A stretch of DNA of 64,000 nucleotides. It comes from Daphnia carinata (Eukaryota; Arthropoda; Branchiopoda; Diplostraca; Daphniidae). The notes beneath the pieces are model-generated. The model ran no database searches, was not told where the DNA came from, and saw only the letters and a list, made by a program, of their open reading frames with translations. Each line of letters opens with the position of its first letter. Positions within the stretch are counted from its first letter, which is position 1. The DNA is taken from NCBI RefSeq assembly GCF_022539665.2, contig NC_081331.1, positions 4,126,501 through 4,190,500 on the forward strand, given 5' to 3'. Made by a program: the position numbers and the translations under genes. Below, one piece after another: positions 11,585-26,188 of this stretch.

Positions 11585-14500
11585 TTCAACAATAAAGGAA
11601 GAATTTCTTTCTTTACGTTTTGTTTTTTCAAGGCGGATCCTTGCTGTCCTCGAAGCTCTCCCTCTTCCTTCTGCCTTACGAACCAAAAAAGAATCCAAAG
11701 TATTACCATATATTTAAAAAAAAAAAAAAAGGATAAAAGAAATGTTTATATATTATGTATTCCCAGCAACATTTGTCAGACACGCACAAATGAAGTAGCT
11801 TATTCCCTCGACTTTCATTTCACTTGTGTACCTCTCGATCAACCCGAGGTTTTGGGTGGATATTATCAAACTATTATTTTGTATCGAAATTATCTTGTTA
11901 TGTGTACCGATTGACCTAAATTTCATCAATAGCAATCCTTTGATTTCGAATTTTCCATCATCGTCTTCTTGTTCGCTTTCAGCTGTTGGCTTCCCCGGAC
12001 ACGCCCAGCAATAAAGAAGTTACAAAAGGAAACAAAAAAAAATGAAACCATCCTGATGGATGTGTATATGTGGCTCTGCTGGCTATGTATGTGAAATTGG
12101 ATCCTGTCCTTATCTCTCTCAACCTCTCCAAGTCCTTCATACCTTTTGAAATAGGTGATCGACTGCAAAGGTGTGGCCCTACTTTGCCTTTTCGTCCACT
12201 ATGCAGCACTCACAGTTTTCTTTCGGTATTGAAAAGCCACTTTTAAACGAGTGACTTGATGAATAGTTTGAAAAATTGAATGGGAGGCTACCCATCCCGT
12301 ACAGCTTCCTTGGGAGAAATATACTAGAACGAACTTTCTATTGAGAAGAAGCAAGGAAAAAAAAAGATGGAAGAATGAAACATTCAATTAGTTTTTTTTT
12401 TTTTTCCCTCATCTCCGTTAAGTGAGAGAATGAATTAACCTCAACACACACACAGCGACAAGGGAGGTAAAGGCGAAAAGAAGGGAAAATAATAATAAAA
12501 AGAAAAAAGTAGGTGTGTTCGCGAGTGTCGTTATAATAACAGGCGGGCCGCTCTACAAGCCTAATAGCCCCAAGAGAGCAGTATAGAGGTGAATCCATAC
12601 AAATTCATTTTTTTTTTACGCACACATTTTTATTTTTACCTTTGAAAATTTTTTTTTTTTTCCGACGAAAGGTTAAAAAAAAATTGGAATGCTCATTGCC
12701 GTGATGATTTGGTGGTCATGGTGGTGGTTGAGAGGGGGGGTTCCGGAGTATGTCTGTGTCTGTCTGTGTGTCCTTCTCTCAGTTTCTTTCTTCTGGCAGT
12801 CCTTATCCCCCCGTGGGGGCCATTTGGAATGGAAATTTATACACCCAAAGAGAGCCGTGTGGCGCACACAAGGTGGGGTGCCTTAGCTCTATGTCGACAG
12901 GCAATTGGAGGATGAATGTCATTAAAAAAAGGAAGAAGAAGAAGAAGAAGAGGAAGAAAGAACTCGACCGTCCAGATGGAAGAAAAAGAAAAAGGGAGAG
13001 AAAGAAAAGATCAGGAATTCGGTAATTTTTTCTCTTCTTCTTCTTCTTCTCCTTTCCTAACTCTGATTTTTTTTTCTGATTGGTCGGTATCGTGAGCGCG
13101 GGGCGCGCGCAGCACGCGGACGGGACTAGTGGCGTCACGAATGATGGTCGTGTATCGCGCCATGGGGGAAGATCATCAGTATTCATCACACACACAAATA
13201 AATAAAAGAAAAAAGTCGACGACGAGAAGGAGAAAAGAACCAAACGGATTCTTCATCTAAGAAAAAAAAAATAACAAGACAAAAAAAGAAAAATTAAAAC
13301 AAGAGTTGGGCCCGTCTCTACGTGGGGGGCTTTATAGCAAATAGTAGACATATCGACATGCGATGTAACGAAGAAGGAAAACCTCATCTCACCCTGCTGA
13401 TGTATATCGCGGCAGACATGAAGGTATGAAATGCATGAGATCACCCTTAAATTGGGATGCTTTAACTTTCTTTTGTTTATTTTTTCTTTGCCCGTACCCA
13501 CCTTGTTATTGTTTCATCATCCGCATCTTAAATGGATGCGTTCTGCAAAACTCTTAACGTGTGTGTGTGTGCCAAAGCTCTCTTATCGAAAACGGCCATC
13601 TACACACGAATTCTTTTTCTATAGCTTCAGAAAAAAAGCTATCGGATATCCAAGGCGGTACTGCAAAACAAAACAAATCAAATTAGTGAATTGAATTGCA
13701 AATTTCTTTTAAAGGAAATAAAATTACCCAGCAAATTTATGTTACAATCATTTGTTTGTTTGTTTTTCCAGAAACGCACTACGGTATGCATCTTGCATTT
13801 CACGGACATTCCGACATCAAGATGTTGGGAAGACGAGGAGAATTAGTAATGTTTCAACATTATCCTGCATATAGCCACAAAGAGGATAGAAAAAGAAAAA
13901 GGACGTCGTAGGGTATATCATTCTCGCGTTAATCGGTAGGCACTTATATTGTGGAATAGAGCCAACACCTGACCTCTGGCGAAATTCCTTTCGCTACTCT
14001 ATATATGTCTCAGCTAAATTTAGCCAAAACCATTTGAGATTTTATGTTGTGTCTCAGTCTTTCGGCTTTAATTGCAATTGGGACACGCTGTAAATATTAA
14101 ATGTTTTCTCGTGCATTGCGAGCGGTAGATTCAAACACACTAAACAAAGGGCCATTTTCGAAGGGGAAAAAAGAAAACACCTCCAGCCAAAAGACATAAT
14201 AGCAGTTTAGAAACGTACTCTCTATAACAATGTGGCTAAAAAAGAAAAATTCGAGCAAAGTGGTCACTGTATAACCTTTTCGAAGTCGGTTTCAAGGTTA
14301 AGATTCTATTAAAAGCTATTTATTGCAATTTTGTCTTGCCAGAATAGGACCGAAAGAAAACGAAAATTGTAACAAGATTATGCAAGGTCCACTTGCCGCT
14401 AATTCTTTCGTGTTTCAAAGGAAACGCATTACATCCAACCGAGCTGACGGGCCATTCGGGGGAAAAAAAGGACAGTAAAATTTGCATGTATGTATTCATT

Positions 14501-17500
14501 AATAACCTATTACAACATTAATTCCATTTTGACAAGCCAGAGGCGACCATGTCGGCAAATTTTTAAAATTCTGTGATACTTTTTGTGCATCAGATTGAGT
14601 CAATGATTCAGGCATTAGGAATCGTGTAATTTATTCAGACATTCACCGACAGGCAGTGACCAGGCATATTTTCTATTCGTTCCAACACATGAGAAGTATG
14701 TGTGTACACACACAAAAGGGAAATACTTTTCTGCGGGTTAAAAACTGCATACGTATACAAGTCATTACAAGAGTTTTGGTCGGCATGCTCACCTATAACT
14801 AAATTTGGCTGCAAAAAAGAAAGAGAATGCTTCATTATTAAACGATAACGGCCGGCCATGACGTGCAAAAGAGAGAGCCGATTGTGGAACATTTAAGGTA
14901 TTAAGCATACATGTACATTTCCAACTGGGGAGAACAAAAAGGCGAGGGTTCATTAACCAAATCAATATCTGATATAATGACGCACAAGGCCTTTCTGTGT
15001 CTTCAACAAGTTTGACGTCAATAACGAGGAATCGGTAAATGGATGGTTATGGCGGACCAAATAACGAAACGGTCATTTGAAACAGCCGACAGGTACGTCG
15101 TCCATTACTGAGTTCTTTCTCTTTTGGCAATCGAAAATGTTTTGTTTATTCCTTTTTCCCCTTTGCAATAGCATCATGCCTTGAATGCTTAACGTAGAAA
15201 GAAAAATGTTGGTCAAAGTAGTTCATCGGGTCCGGGCTAACAACCTGAAACTGCCCTGGTCCAGACGTTCTCGGCATTGTTGCACGAACGTGATTATGGG
15301 GGGGGGGGGCTGCTATAGAGTAATCTCATCATGGAGACATAACTCTTCTGAAAGACTATACAGCACAAGGCAGACAACCAATCACGCTGTTGTCAACCAA
15401 AACGTTCATCAGGAGCCTCTCATTTGTACAACGCGGACGGGCATGTAATTTATTCGCCATAGTCAGACGAGTTATTCAAAGCAAATAAATTCTGATTCTT
15501 GTTGCTTGTTGAAGACTAGCCATTGGATAAAAAAAAAAAAAAAAAAAGGAAAAAGGAAGAAGGTTGGAACAATATCAGCAAAAGGCCTTCTGCTATATCG
15601 CTGTCCACACCTCTGTGTTATTCATGCAGACGGAGGCAGACAGACGAAACCAAAGTCGAGACGCTTCCACGGTGGATTACTGATGTAGACAACGGAGACA
15701 GGCCACGAATACGGGGCCGCAGACACACGCGGCGTATCACGCACACTTTCAAACTCGTCGATAAATATGTAAGGTGTTATAAAAGCTCCAGCTCGGAGAG
15801 GGAGCTTACACCACTATCGGCCTTGTGTCTTTGGCTGATGGCCGCATGATACATGAGATTGCGTCTGAATTGGACTTCTGCATGTTGCTGCTGTTGTTTG
15901 CCGGATCAATGCATAAACAATTGGGAGAAGCCATCAAGTAGGAGGCGGACCCTCCCTAGCGCTTTCACAGAGCCATATACAGTGCACGGCTATATACTGT
16001 GTACGTATACATGTATACAACGCAGGATGATGAACGATGGTCACGTTTTTTCGGTGTGTGCGGCCAAACGCAAGCACACACACAAAGCCAAACAAAAGAA
16101 ATCAAACATACAAGAATCAATTTTCAGAAGGCCAACATCAGCCTATATCTAGTTTGTAACGAATGATTGAACGTTTACGTTGAATAGGTGGAAGACCCGT
16201 TCTTCGTTACGATCATCATCCCTACCGTTGGGATAGGGCAAGAACGCGTTGATCAATTGTTAGACTGGCTATCCCGAGAAAACAAAAAATAGATTTTCTT
16301 TGTCTTTTCATTTGTTAGGGGAAGAAAAAGAGTCACGAGTGATGGGTGAGAGTAAGAAATCCCGACACTTTGTCATGGCGGTCGTATTGTATTACAGTGT
16401 CTCGCCGAAATGCATAGCCAAAAAGTTCTTGACTTTTGCCCGTCTTGGTAGCTGTATAGTAGCCGCTTGTCACGACACTCTACCGGGAAATCCTTTTTCT
16501 CATTCTTTTAAAGTGCATCAACATTCTTTTTGTCTGCGTGTGTGTGTTCATCATCAGGCCGTCTTTGGCAGAGACTCCATATTGTTGTATGCGCATAGAC
16601 AAGTAACCACCAGTCTCTTGTTTCCAAGCACAAAGATTATACACATCCGGCTAAATGAATCAGTAAAAGATGATTAACATTTCATTAATGTATATGTTGA
16701 TTTTTTGTTGTGTGTATTTAAATTTTTCGCATCGATGAAAGATGACTATTGAATGCGCATTATCGTGGCATTTATAAATAGATTTATAGCTGACACGACA
16801 CTTGTCGTGATATGCTACTCATGTGACTTTGATGGATGTGCTCGTCACCATCGAGCAGCTTAGCCAACCATGTGGTACTTTACGTTTTTGATGGAACGAT
16901 GTTTTTGTAGACGACTGGGGTTCTCTGTAATATGGCACGAATGAATTTCAAATGATTGTGTTTTTTTTTCTTATCAGATAAAGAATACAATTTTGTATAG
17001 AAATTTGTTTATCCGGCTGCGCATATTTAGATTTTTACATTGGCTTTTAGGAAATCCTTGTGATACGTTATTTCTGATAGTCTCCTCTCACATCATCCGA
17101 ATTACGTCATTGGTGAAGGGCTCATATAAATATGCTTGAGTTAAAGCAAAGGTATTATCTTATTGTTTCGTGAAAACTATCGCATCTTGCTTGATGCCTT
17201 TCCGAAGTGAATAATAAAAGACTTGGAAATGTGTTGGTAATAATTGAAACAGATGTATGATTGCAAAAATATACAAAGTTGACAATCCGAATGGCGGAAA
17301 TGGGTTGCTCCCAATTGACATTTTTTTTTTTAAACAGAAATTTCGGAACATAAAGACATGCGAAATTTGAATTACAAAGTAAAAATTAACAATACATTCG
17401 CAATTTTTGTTATTTTCATTTCTCAATTTTTTTTTCCCCTTTTTTCACGACAAAAGATTCCGAGAATGAAAATAAAAAAAATTAATTGGTTGTCGTATTA

Positions 17501-18790
17501 GCTTTGGAGGGCGGTTCAATTGATTTTTTTTTTTTTTTTTTTTGTTTATTTTCTATTATAATTACCGCCCGTCATTGATGCAAAATGAGAGCGAAATGAA
17601 AAGTGATAAGGCTTTGATCATGAATCAACAAAGGGTCAGCAGAACGTGGGGAGCACTGGAGACAGCTACGTTTGATTTAAAAAAAAAAATAATAACAGAA
17701 AAAAAAATTCAATTTCAAGTGTGTTAAAAGTACCCCACAAAAAAAACTAGTATAGAAAATTATTATATGAAGACGGACGGAGTTATAGCAGTAGTTAAAA
17801 TCAAGGATAGTATATATAGTATTATTTATTGATATTATTATTTTGTTTAAGAAAGAGGGAGGCTTTTTCATAGAAAAAGTCGTTGGTGGTGAACGCGATT
17901 GGAGGAAAGGGAATCTGATAGATCTGTGTGTCTGTATGTCTCACTCTATTTTATGTACAACTTGTTGAATCTTTAACATTTTGCTCTTTTTTTTTTTTGT
18001 TTGTTTTTGTTTTTATTGTGAAATTAACTACATATATGGGACAGAAGATTTTCTTTTTCTTTCAAATCTGTTTGGCTGGTGGTTGTCTTTTCCGTTCGTG
18101 TTCTCATTTCTCCGTCATCGTGTCATATGAACATTCCTGTTCATCCTATTTACAAATTGTTATACATCTTACACGCATCATCACATAATTATGGAGGGTA
18201 TATTCGTTTCGCTTTTTTTTTTTTTTTTTCTAAAGAATTCTGCAATAGGGAAACGCGAGGGACAAAAAAAAAAAAAAATTTATGTAGGTTGTTTGCATAG
18301 GATTTGGATATACTGTAGTGGTTGGCTGGTGGTGGCAGTTCCTCTGCTTGGAACAATGTAGTTTGGGTTGACCGATCAGTCGAAAACGGCTTTTACAGGA
18401 GATAAATTGGATTTGAAAAAAGGAATTTTTTTTTTTTTTTTTTTTTTTTGGATTGGGGAAATCGACAAAATCATACATCATTGGGCATATTTAAATATAT
18501 AGACTCAACATTGCTGAGCAAAAAAAACGAACAAATAAAAAAAAAACCATTCAAACAAACTAAAAAAAAAAAAACGAAATTGGGAAACTTTAGTTTCTCC
18601 ATCTCTCTCTCTTTCTCCCGGTATATCATATGATGGCTGGGCTCTCTTCAACGTAAAAAAAAAAGAAAAAAGAAACGTCATAGAGTTAGGAGATTACATA
18701 AGAGAGAGTGGAGATGTGGCTGAGCAAAATGATGCCCAACAAAAAGATTGTGTGTGTTTTGGTTTTTGCACACCGTCAGGCGGCGGTCGT
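11585..18790. other. Convergent intergenic region with 3' UTRs, non-coding
   Basis: About 7.2 kb between the ends of the four-pass gene (plus) and hedgehog (minus). AATAAA at 11591 and 12010 could end the former. For hedgehog, minus-strand AATAAA occurs near 18012-18017, 17824-17829 and 17545-17550. The rest is A/T-rich with T/A runs up to 24 nt (18426-18449), GT/CA tracts, and an exact 14-bp palindrome of TG/CA type around 14700. No coding region was recognised. Confidence 0.6.
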
Positions 18791-19674
18791 TCAGTTGAAG
18801 ACCAAGTGACTGGGCAGTACGACTCGTGCTATCCTGTACAACAATTTGGCGTACCAATGGATGCCCACTAACGTCGGAGGTTTGTTCTCATTGGTCGTCG
18901 ATCTAGCCTCAACATTTCTGACTGGGATGCTGCTGCCCGTGGCATCGACCGTCGTCCGGTCGTGATTCCACCAGCTGATGGCTCGCCAGAAGTGGACCAG
19001 ACTTTTGTGGACGTTGTTAAGGAGCCGGACCGGGGCGAAAGCCCAGTGGGCGATGACCTGATCGTCGATGACGGCGTAACAGGACACGACCACCTGGTCG
19101 ACGACCAACGTGCCTTCCTCGGTCAACGGAGCCAGAACGCCTCGCTGGGTCACGGCTGAAACTCCGACAACCCGTTGAGGGTTGGCTCGACCGTCAGGGC
19201 CGGTTGACACGATCCAGTCGCCAATTTGAACTTTGGAAGCGAACGTGGCCTTGAGTCGTGATCCGAAACGTTCCATCGTGGCGTTGGCCATCAGCTGGCC
19301 TAACAATCGATCTTCTTCTTCTGCGCTGCTGCTCTCGTCAGAGGTCAAACTGTTGGATTGCAATTGCTCGTTCATCAGATCGATGTCGACATCCTCCAGT
19401 AAGTCTTGGCTGGCCACTGTGTAGATCAAATGACTGGCCGTCATCGTAACCGTAGCGCCATCGGCCGATTGAAGTTGAACGAAATCACGTTCTTCGGTCA
19501 AATCGCGGTCGAGGAAGAGCAGAACGGGACTGAAGACCAAACGGCCTTGCGAGTCCATCGATTGAATTCGATCGCCAACTGAAAGTTCGGATAGCTTTCG
19601 GGTGCTGCCATCGTCGACGAGCACGGTCGATTCGGGTGGGAAACAGCCTCCGTGACGGGCAGCTTGCGACGATT
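18791..19674 (-). other. hh: hedgehog coding exon 3: autoprocessing Hint domain
   Basis: Codes for the processing half. [10 protein letters not shown] precedes the cleavage site, [12 protein letters not shown] begins the Hint domain with the nucleophilic Cys263. Further hallmarks are LSVGDR, LFLDRDL (family catalytic Asp), and MTASHLIYT with the Thr-x-x-His motif. [32 protein letters not shown] and [11 protein letters not shown] follow, close to the insect C terminus. An acidic Ser-rich insertion of about 38 residues follows the His strand. Ends with TGA at 18793-18791. Confidence 0.97.
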
Positions 19675-22600
19675 CTGTAAAAGAAAGGAAAACATGCGGT
19701 CATTAATGATGTCAACAATTTATGATCAATGTGCAATGTTGGCGTTCCTTTTTTGTTTGAAAACATTCTGAACTAGAACGAGGAATGTGAGGAAAGACAT
19801 AAGGTGTACACGAAATGGACGCACGAAAATGAAATAACTGTTGGAGGAACACCAAAAAACCATCATTCCTTAACTTGGGCGGTTTGGTTAGAGTCAAACG
19901 AAAACACAGAAACAAAAAGCGGAAAGAAATAGAAAGAAAAGGGATAAGGTAAAAGAAAAAAAAATAAATAAATAGAAGGTAATAACAGTTCGGCTTTGAT
20001 GCCCTTGTCTCGTCCAACTGTCGAATGCTTACGTGTAGATAACTACTACTTGTCGTTTCGTCCGTTTCTTTCGTTCCCCTCATTCCTCTTTTTTGTTTCT
20101 TCTCATCTAACCCAAAAAAAAAAAAGAAAAAAAAAGAAAAAAACCTTTCCTTTGGCTCTTACACGTACAGATGAACAGGCGCGAGCAGAGACTGTTGCCA
20201 TGGCTGCCCGGTGAAGCTTTCTTTCATCCTTTTTTTTTTTTTCCCCCTTTGCGCTTGTATTCCGTTTTAGTTATACCTATATCCATATATCTATCTGTAT
20301 ATTCTTCTATTTTTTTAGTGCTCATTAACTTTAGGCAGCCACTTTGTGTATGCGTGTGCCCCCTTTCCCATTTTTTTTTTTTGCGCTCTGGGCTGACCTC
20401 CCATTGGCTCTTACGATATTTTCGCCTTCCATATTCAATTCCTTTTGGTCCCTCTCTTTAGACACATCGCCAAGTAAAACATCCAAGGACAGCAGCTGGA
20501 TCTCCTTGGAACAATGTGGGACGGCAGACTGGGCAACAACGTTTGACTCCCAAGTTGACACTGGGAAATCTGTTAGTCAATTACAAGTTTTTAAGATAAA
20601 AGAGCCACCCCAAAAAAAAAAAAAAGAGAGACTATATCCATCTCGACCAGACGGAGAAAATCTTAGGGTGGGAAATGAAAATGTGTTTTAAAGAGAGAGA
20701 AAGAACGAGAGGTTGTTGGTGCTTATAAGAGACGACGGATGAGGAGGGGGGGGCTCCATAACCCGGACCTTTTTTTTTTGCCCTCCTCGTCCGCATTCCT
20801 TATATAATAAACATCGTTCTTCTTCTTTTTTTTTTTTTTTGCTTGCTTGCCTTTTTTTTCCTGTCTGTTTTCTACCTGAGCAGTTCTCACGCGCGCATCC
20901 AACACACACACACACACACACAAAAACCTATGGGTGCCACTTTTTTTCTTTTTGTTTCTGTCTACAACTGCGTCTGTTTTCTCCTTTCCGCAAGAAAGAG
21001 GGAGAGAGAGAGAAAATACCTAAAATTCACTTTGTGAAACATTACGTTGCCAATTTGTCGTCATGTTCTTTTCTCTCAAGCCCCCCACCCGACTGTTTCC
21101 ATTATCTTTTAGCTGCAAACTTTGCTGGTATTTTTCTTTTTTTTTTTTTGTTTTGTTGTTCACAAACTGCGATCCATCACCATCATTCGAGATTACCGAA
21201 AAGATGAGGGGGGCTCCGAAAGAAATTTCTTTTTTTTTTTTTGTTTTGTTTTAAAGAGTAAATAAATCATGGAAAGAATTCGGCTTCGAAAGAAAATTTG
21301 AATGACAGTAAAGCGTACACACGACGACATTTGGGTGGCGCATTGAATGCGCACGGGCACAAAAAAAAACGAAAATTGGCGGTGAAATATGTTTGCGGAG
21401 TTCCTCCATTTTTTTTTTTTGGTGTGTGTTTTGAAAAGGAAAAAAAAAAAAAAGGAGACGCACGTCAAATTTGAGACGCAGGAAAAATGGGCGACAAAAG
21501 GGCGACGTTGCGATTAATTGTTTTGTTCGCTCCTCAATTTCTTTTTCTTTTCTTTTTTTTTTCTTTGAGGAGAATGCGCAGGTGTGCCGAACGCCAATCG
21601 AGTGAAACGAAGAAGAAAACCTTTTGATGGCAAAAAATGTTGTGTCTCATCTTTTTTTTTTTTTTTTCAACATTTGAAAAGCATTCCATCAGTTCAACAT
21701 CTCGTTTCTCCTCATTCCGCCATCACAAAAATGAAAGGGAAAGCCACACACACAGAAAGTCACGCGCAGAGATCCGAATTTGACAAAAGCGCATCGCGAT
21801 TCTTTGCGAAACGATAAAAAAAAAAAAAAAAAAAAGGCTGGCAAAAGCAGCATCGGCTTGTCAATTGTGCGCAGGATTCTCTTTATTCTAGAGATGTTTC
21901 ACGGATATCATATAAAACACAATAGGAAGAAACATCCAAACACATTTTTTTTTTTTTTTTTTTTTTTTTTGCTACGAGCTTTTTGTTCTCGATTGGAAAG
22001 AACGAAAAATCTGTGCGTTCCGACAGATTGGGGGAGAAAAAAAAAAAAAAAAAGATAAAGCTGGCCAAGCGTGTCAAAAAGGCTGGACAAGAAAAAGGGG
22101 GGACGTTTTATTTTTCGAGCCGGAGCAAAGCGCCGCGCTCATCACCACGCACGATTTCCAATGTCACAACAATTTCATCTTCTTTTCTCGAATAACTCGC
22201 ATCACGTCAAAAGAACGTGTTTACACCCACCAACTATGTGGAGAGGGGGGGAGGAGGAGGAGGAAGGTCGGCTTCCTCTTCATACCTTTACAGGTAAAAT
22301 AGCAACGAAATTCTTATTATTATTTTTTTTTTTCAAATTTGATTTACGCGCTTTTATTATTACGATTATTTTTTTTTTCCTATCATAGCTCGGTGTTTTT
22401 CTTCTCCTCTTTTGGATATTCAATCGGATACACATTCATAGAGAGCTTTATAGGGCTGCCCCCCCTGCTTGATTCTATACAGCGGAAACCTATACGAAAA
22501 TAGAATTTTACCCTTGACGTGGCATAGAAAATGAATTTGTATTTTTTTTTTTCTCTTTCGTCACGGATCTCTTTTGATTCCTTCCTTGTCCAAGGATTTT

Positions 22601-25600
22601 TTTTTTTTTTTTTTTTTTTTGGTGCCGGCCGGGGGGAAGGAATAAGAAGACAAGAGATTATCAACGGGTGAGGACAAGATAGGCAATCAGTGAAACGGGC
22701 CAAGGGAAAGAAATAAAAGGGGGGAAAATGAAATAAGAAAAATCTATAGAACCTAGAAAAAAAAAAAAAGATAACCAAGAACAAGAATACAAAAGAAGAA
22801 GGAGGAGGTATGTTGTTGGTAAACCAATCGGAGAAGGAAAACTGTTCAGTTTTCATTCTGACTGACTTGAGTCTGAGCTGACGAAAGCGAAAAAAAAAAA
22901 AAAAAAGAAACGAGAAAAAGTAAAATGAAAAAAGAAAAAAAAAAAAAAAAAGAAATGGCCGCTGTTGACTGTGTGTTGGCAGTGCAGCTACTACCTTGGC
23001 TATCAATTCAAAGGCCCCCTTTTTTTTTCCCGCATATTTATGGTCGCAATCAAAAAAACAGAATAGAGAATTTATTCCCCCCCGCCCTGCCAAAGAAAGT
23101 CTTTCTTTTTTTTTTATTTAAACCACCCTACCACCTTTTCTTCGATGGCGTGCAGCAAATTTGCGGGGGAAGCTCTTCTTCTTCTTCTTCTTGTCTTTAC
23201 ATTTTATGTGCCGCAACTTGGGCGGCCGGCATAAATTAACAAGCGTGAACCGAACGCACGTCATGGCTCCCAGTTCTGCTCTTACTCTTTATCCCATTTC
23301 AGAATTTTTTTTTTAATGGAAAGAATAATTTTGCATGTCTCCAAAAGTGCGAATGAGCCGCTTTACCCCCATATTTTTATTTCTATCATTTTCTTTAGAG
23401 TTTTCATCACATCGGTGTCGTCACCGTTGAATGTCGTTATTATGACAGCGAGCGTTCAGTCAGTCTTAGTCAACGATGACGCAATTTTCGGACGCACGAA
23501 CCAAAAGGGCGAGGCAAGGTCAAAACGTGTCTCACTGCCGACAACTCTTTATTATTATTATTCTTTTTTAAATGGGTGTTAACGAGTTGGGAAATCTGTT
23601 TGAAGTTGAAAGACCATTTGAAAGTGGGAGAGACAACGGGACACGCCGCCCCGTCAACGAGTCAAAATGTCACCCCTCTTTCTTACTGCCTGAGAAATAG
23701 AAGAATTTCAACGAAAGACACCCATCTCTTTATTTGTGGTATAGTAGAAAAGGCCCTTCTTTTTTTTTTCTTTTTTTTTTGTACTCAAAAGAAAGAAAGA
23801 AAAAAGGGCCACACAGAAGTGAGAGGGACGTGTAGGCAGATAAGAGATCACATATATTGAATCCTTGCCTTCGTGTATAGGCTCTCTACAAAAAAAAAAT
23901 ATATATATACAGTATACCTTTAACAACGACTGGGCTGCTCGTACTCACCGGTGCTGTGTGAGAAAAGAGCGCGTCCAAGTGGTGAAAAGCGGCCGTTGAG
24001 TAAAAAAAAAAGAAAAAAGAAAAACCTTTTCTCTTCTCTAGTTCTCTAGAACATTTATTTGAATTCCCTGGTAGTGTCCACCATAGAGGGGCAAAAGATA
24101 TAAGCCCTGCTAGTTATACATACACACGCAGGTATGCGGTGCAAGTCAGTTGTAAGGGCAAAAGCAGCCGCTTCTTTTTTTTTTTTCAAAATAAAAAAGA
24201 GAGGCAAAGAAAAGACGAAAGACAAATCGGGTTCGGCGTCTAGAAGCTGCGCCAACACACACACACAAAAAAAACGAAGAGAGTTGCAGGACCCACATAT
24301 CCCGACAAGTGTTTCCTGCGGGGGCTTTTTTTTCTTCTTTCTATTATATATACACACACCAGTGTATATATAATAATGCTGAGCTGTTCGGTAGAGGCCA
24401 TAGCATAACTGAGCCACGCAAAAGAGAAAAAGAGTTTGAATAAGCTGACGCGTCAAGTCAAGTGAACGCGAGAAGAGCTCCTCTCACAGGTGACGGAACC
24501 CAATCAGTCAGAGTCACATGATACCTGTACGTTCGTATAGTATAGATATTCATAACGTTTTATTCTTTCTAAATACATCCCGTATGAGAAAAAAAAAATT
24601 ATGCGTTTTTTTTTTTTTTTTTTATTCAATTGTTAAACGAATATAGCAAAAGGGGGGAAACGAAATGATGTTTAGATTTCTTTTTCTTCTCAAATCGACG
24701 CTTTAGATTGATTTAATAACATTCCTCTGTTGTTGTTTTTCCTGCCTATCTGAAACGTTATGTCCCTTTCTTTTTTTTTTTTTCCCCCTTTGTGATTTTC
24801 TTTTTCTTTACTAGTTTTCATTTTAACAAAAAGAAAAGAATTAAAAATAAGATAAAATAAATCCCAGCGCAGCTTGTTGTTCGAGCCCTAGCTTGTTAAG
24901 CTGTGTTACACGCTCGAAGACTGGGAACTCTGGAGCCCCCCTCCCATTGGTATGCGGGTAGTTATGTGGGGAGAATAGGAGAAAAGAAGACGGCGCAGGT
25001 AAAACAGGTAACACGGCAAAAAAAAAAAAAAAAGAGCGGGGCGCCGGTTTTTTTTTTTTTTCAGAAAAAAAAAGGGAGAAGAAGATCTCCCTTAAAAAAA
25101 AAAAAAAAAAAAGGAAAAGAGAAAAAGAAAAAGAAGAGGGTGCCGGTTAAGTAGAAGAAGAGGCTCCATCAGGTTCCCTGCAGAGCGCGGCACCCATCAC
25201 CCCGCATGGCAATACACGGCCTCTTTTCTTCTTCTTTCCTTCTAACATCTATTACTACTTATGCTCTTTCTACGTTTCTTTTTTCTTCTCCTTTCTTGTC
25301 TTTTTGCTTTTCTTTCTTGTCGGCCCACAGGCCACAGTCAAAAAGTCGCCGGAACAACATCACCCCATTCGCCATGTCTACATGCACATACATATGGGAT
25401 AAATAAATGTAGACCCCATATCTAGAGAGACACACACATAAGAGATGAAAAAAAATAAAAAGATTTTCTTTTAAGGTTAAAGAGAAAAAATAAAAAAAAC
25501 GTCAACAACAACAACGAAGGCCTATTCAAGATGGCGATTCAACTAAGAAAACATGAAAAAGAAGAAAGCAGGTATAGATGAATGAGAAATGTTGAATGCT

Positions 25601-25696
25601 ATGTCCACCATGAAGGAGGGATAACATTCATCGAATTATTCAACGATTTCATTAATGTCACGCACGTTAGTGTGTCCAGACACCTGCGTTTAAAAG

Positions 25697-25730
<34 letters not shown>

Positions 25731-26151
25731 AATTATTAAACACAGCAGACGTGAGTTGACACGAGTCTCATCACGAACGCGAATGTGTTCCAAGGGGAGT
25801 ATCGGGAAAACCCATTGGCCTGGAGCAAGACTTGTGGCCTCACGCTCATCTCTCACTTCACGAACACGACAGGGGTGGACGCTAAAAATTGCGTTTGCGT
25901 GACATCGTCTGTGATATGCTTCAATCATTACATCATTTAAAAGAAGAATCGTTTTTTTCTTTTCAAAAAGAAAAGTAGGTAGGCATTTCGTATTTTAAAA
26001 AGGCACTCTCTCTTTCGATGTAGATTCTTTGTAAAAAAAAAAAAAAAAAATCTGTTTGTTAAAAGAATGAAACTATTCATTGGCTCAAGTCCAAAAGAAA
26101 GAAGAAGAAGAATCCAGCAAAAAAATCAAAGATAAGTTGGATGGCTTCTCA

Positions 26152-26188
<37 letters not shown>

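Noticed and set aside
14699-14713. TG/CA palindrome downstream of hedgehog
   Set aside because: Simple-repeat derived and very short; no functional implication.
22383-23093. 236-codon open frame on the minus strand
   Set aside because: Phe/Lys-rich translation of poly-A/T tracts in hedgehog intron 2; no domain.
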